The translations under genes and the position numbers were made by a program. A model generated the notes under the pieces. It was not told the DNA's origin, did no database searches, and worked only from the letters and a program-made list of their open reading frames with translations. A stretch of 63,041 bases of DNA from Bacteroidota bacterium (GTDB taxonomy: Bacteria > Bacteroidota > Bacteroidia > Chitinophagales > Chitinophagaceae), in NCBI GenBank assembly GCA_947460175.1, contig CANHGW010000011.1, positions 1 to 63,041 on the forward strand. The letters are read 5' to 3'. Of this stretch, positions 61,901-63,041 are shown piece by piece (positions within the stretch are counted from its first letter, which is position 1; every line of letters begins with the position of its first letter).

Positions 61901-63041
61901 AAGACTCAGACCTGTATTGATGACAGCCTTTGTAGCTTCACTAGGATTTTTACCTATGGCATTGAGCAATGGTGCTGGCGCCGAAGTGCAACGGCCATTA
62001 GCTACTGTGGTAATTGGAGGATTATTAATAGCCACTTTTTTAACCTTGTTTGTATTACCTATACTTTATATGTTGTTTGAAAAAGGGTTGAAAGTAAATA
62101 AAGTAAAAGTAGTCAGTGTTATTTTTATTGTTGCATCATTATCATCCACAAAATCATTTTCTCAACAACAAATTACGATTGAGCAAGCTATTGATATTGC
62201 GATAAAAAATAATTTAGATGTAAAAAATGAATCATTGAAGACAGCCTATTTAGATAAATTAAGAGGTAGTGTTCAAAGAATCAATAACACTGATTTTGTT
62301 TCTGAAATTGGACAAGTCAATAGTGTATATTTTGATAATAAAGTAGGTGTAATTCAAACATTTAAATTGCCTTCAGTATACAAAAGACAACAAGATTTAC
62401 TTGATGAGGAATTTAGAAGTGGGGCTATCAATGAGTCAATAAAGCAGCAAGATTTGAAACGATTAGTTTATACTGCATTTTTTCAGTTTATATTTTTAAA
62501 AGACAAAATAGACCTTTTAAAAAATCATGATGCATATTATCAAGAATTTTTAAGGAAAGCTGCTTTACGATTTGAAAAAGGTGAAAGCAATTTACTAGAA
62601 AAAGCAACAGCAGAAAATCAACGTGGTCAACTAAAGTTGAGATTAAATGAGCTTGAAACTGAAATGGATTTGGTACAATTGAGATTACACTATTTGTTAA
62701 ATTCAAATGAACTTTTCGTACCCATTTCCGAAAGTAAAAAACTTACAATAGATGAAAATGATCCAACTTCAAAAGTTAAATTAAATCCTACATTACAATT
62801 ACTTCAACAAGATTTGCAAATAAACAAAGCTAGATACAACGCCGAAAAAACATCGAAGTATCCAGAATTAACAGGTGGATATTTGTTTCAAACTATGAGA
62901 AATTCTCCTTCTATATTTTCAGGAAATTATTTATCCTATGCTCAATTTGGATTAAACGTGCCATTGTTTCAGAAAGGGATAAAGCACAAATTACAAGCCA
63001 TTGAAATTCAAGATAGAATCATTGAAAATAACCTAGAGCAA
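58977..63041 (+). CDS. CusA/CzcA-family RND efflux pump fused to a TolC-like domain (3' end cut)
   Basis: The frame runs open from the ATG at 58977 to the window edge: 1355 codons. The first about 1035 residues are a heavy-metal RND pump: RIIEFSVKNKLIIGLF at the start, PIDAVPDITDNQVQV, SLGALDFGLIVDGAVIIVE in helix 4 with the two proton-relay Asp, ELMTGARQDVVCKIFGEN, and GVAVLNGIVLIAEFNRLK. The helix 4 form DFGLIVDGAV is typical of the zinc/cobalt/nickel branch, less of Cu/Ag pumps. Without a stop, helix 12 leads into a signal-like stretch (VVSVIFIVASLSSTKSFSQQ) and then a TolC/CzcC-type domain (ITIEQAIDIAIKNN). An adaptor (CusB-like) gene is not in view and may follow. Confidence 0.9.
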   Translation, partial: MLNRIIEFSVKNKLIIGLFLLALIGYGSYQFTQLPIDAVPDITDNQVQVITVAPSFGATDIERLVTFPIEQANSNINGIKEIRSFSRFGLSLVTIVFEDGIDIYWARQQVSERLQQVQNVIPNGIGTPELGPISSGLGEIYQYVLRPKPGYESKYDETALRTIQDWIVRRQLLGVKGVAEVSSFGGKLKQYTIEVAPDKLNSFGITINDIFSALEKNNQNTGGAYIEKGPTVLYIRSEGLIGSKEDIENIPINTNRVGAPLMIRDVAEIKQGFATRYGAMCYNDQGEVAGAIVMMLKGANSNDVIKNVKERVKQIEKTLPEGVMIEPFLDRTKMVNNAISTVQTNLMEGALIVIFVLVLFLGNFRAGLLVASVIPLAMLFAIIMMNLFGVSGNLMSLGALDFGLIVDGAVIIVEAVMHRLTHSKHFVSINTITQQEMDNEVESSASKMMNSAVFGQVIILIVYLPIFTLEGIEGKMFKPMAQTVAFALIGAFILSLTYIPMMSSIFLSKKIAHKKTFSDKMMEKIEINFQHALEKVVRFPKLVLGSVLGLFLIAVFVMSQLGGEFIPALEEGDFAVDTRVLTGSNLNTTIASTQQAAHILKTRFPEVEKVVTKIGSGEVPTDPMPMEASDMMVIMKDKHTWKSAKTFDEMAEKMSKALEEIPGITAGFQYPVQMRFNELMTGARQDVVCKIFGENLDTLASYAAMLGELVNTVDGAKNLYIEPISGMPQIIIDYNRQAIAQYNMNIEDINRIVNTAFAGQSTGQLFEGEKRFDLVVRLKQTSRSSLEDVQNLLIPTPQGAQMPLYHFANVSIQDGPNQIQREDAKRRIVVGFNVRGRDVQSVVTELQQKVEQKIKFPSGYYPTYGGSFENLNKAKQRLMIAVPVSLLLIFLLLFFAFNSIKHAALIYTAIPLSAIGGILLLAMRGLPFSISAGVGFIALFGVAVLNGIVLIAEFNRLKAEGHTDLRRIVLMGTKIRLRPVLMTAFVASLGFLPMALSNGAGAEVQRPLATVVIGGLLIATFLTLFVLPILYMLFEKGLKVNKVKVVSVIFIVASLSSTKSFSQQQITIEQAIDIAIKNNLDVKNESLKTAYLDKLRGSVQRINNTDFVSEIGQVNSVYFDNKVGVIQTFKLPSVYKRQQDLLDEEFRSGAINESIKQQDLKRLVYTAFFQFIFLKDKIDLLKNHDAYYQEFLRKAALRFEKGESNLLEKATAENQRGQLKLRLNELETEMDLVQLRLHYLLNSNELFVPISESKKLTIDENDPTSKVKLNPTLQLLQQDLQINKARYNAEKTSKYPELTGGYLFQTMRNSPSIFSGNYLSYAQFGLNVPLFQKGIKHKLQAIEIQDRIIENNLEQ

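Noticed and set aside
59694-62706. Minus-strand open frames within the efflux pump region
   Set aside because: They lie antisense to one continuous plus-strand frame with clear RND and TolC features.

Overview
The window reads as a low-GC chromosome segment of a free-living member of the Bacteroidota, possibly near Chitinophagales or Sphingobacteriales. Supporting signs are paired KS/chain-length-factor genes, FKBP lipoproteins, LytTR two-component systems, YqgE paralogs, a CusA-type pump fused to a TolC-like outer membrane protein, many TTG/GTG starts, almost no Shine-Dalgarno sequences, and promoter-like TAnnTTTG boxes. Most genes are housekeeping. No rRNA, tRNA, CRISPR, transposase or phage gene was found.

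Layout. 1-0.36 kb: an 87-nt direct repeat. 0.36-4.7 kb (minus): a vWA-like membrane protein, YqgE, obgE and adk. 5-8.3 kb: methylmalonyl-CoA mutase catalytic subunit, then a LytTR regulator and LytS-type kinase. 8.4-17.3 kb: a large outer-membrane-type protein, DUF6122, a phosphohexomutase, biotin carboxylase, a lipoprotein, GtrA and RNase Z. 17.6-23.2 kb: two secreted unknowns, lpdA, an LTA-synthase-like sulfatase and AMP nucleosidase. 23.2-31.8 kb: desaturase, GT2 plus UDP-galactopyranose mutase, an orphan kinase, a second YqgE, hldD, a nucleoside permease, enoyl-CoA hydratase and the cobalamin subunit of the mutase. With biotin carboxylase these suggest propionyl-CoA to succinyl-CoA metabolism.

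31.9-40.6 kb is the most unusual part. A hotdog-fold protein, a secreted unknown and a ketosynthase lie on the plus strand. On the minus strand lies ACP - ketosynthase - a ketosynthase-like protein that has lost all catalytic residues, i.e. a KS/CLF/ACP set like those of aryl polyene and flexirubin clusters. Between them sit a LytTR regulator, a TPR histidine kinase interrupted by an in-frame TGA, and a lipoprotein gene flanked by an exact 31-nt direct repeat.

40.6-46.3 kb holds polytopic membrane proteins; one is split exactly at a (TTAT)5 tract, so it may be phase-variable. 46.4-49 kb: pyrR, pyrB, ftsY. 49-49.6 kb: two families of tandem repeats. 49.6-54 kb: three FKBP isomerase genes and an NrnA-like phosphoesterase. 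54.3-58 kb: a diheme cytochrome c, a small membrane protein and a POT peptide transporter. 58-63 kb: a heavy-metal efflux locus ending in a CusA/CzcA-TolC fusion cut by the window edge.
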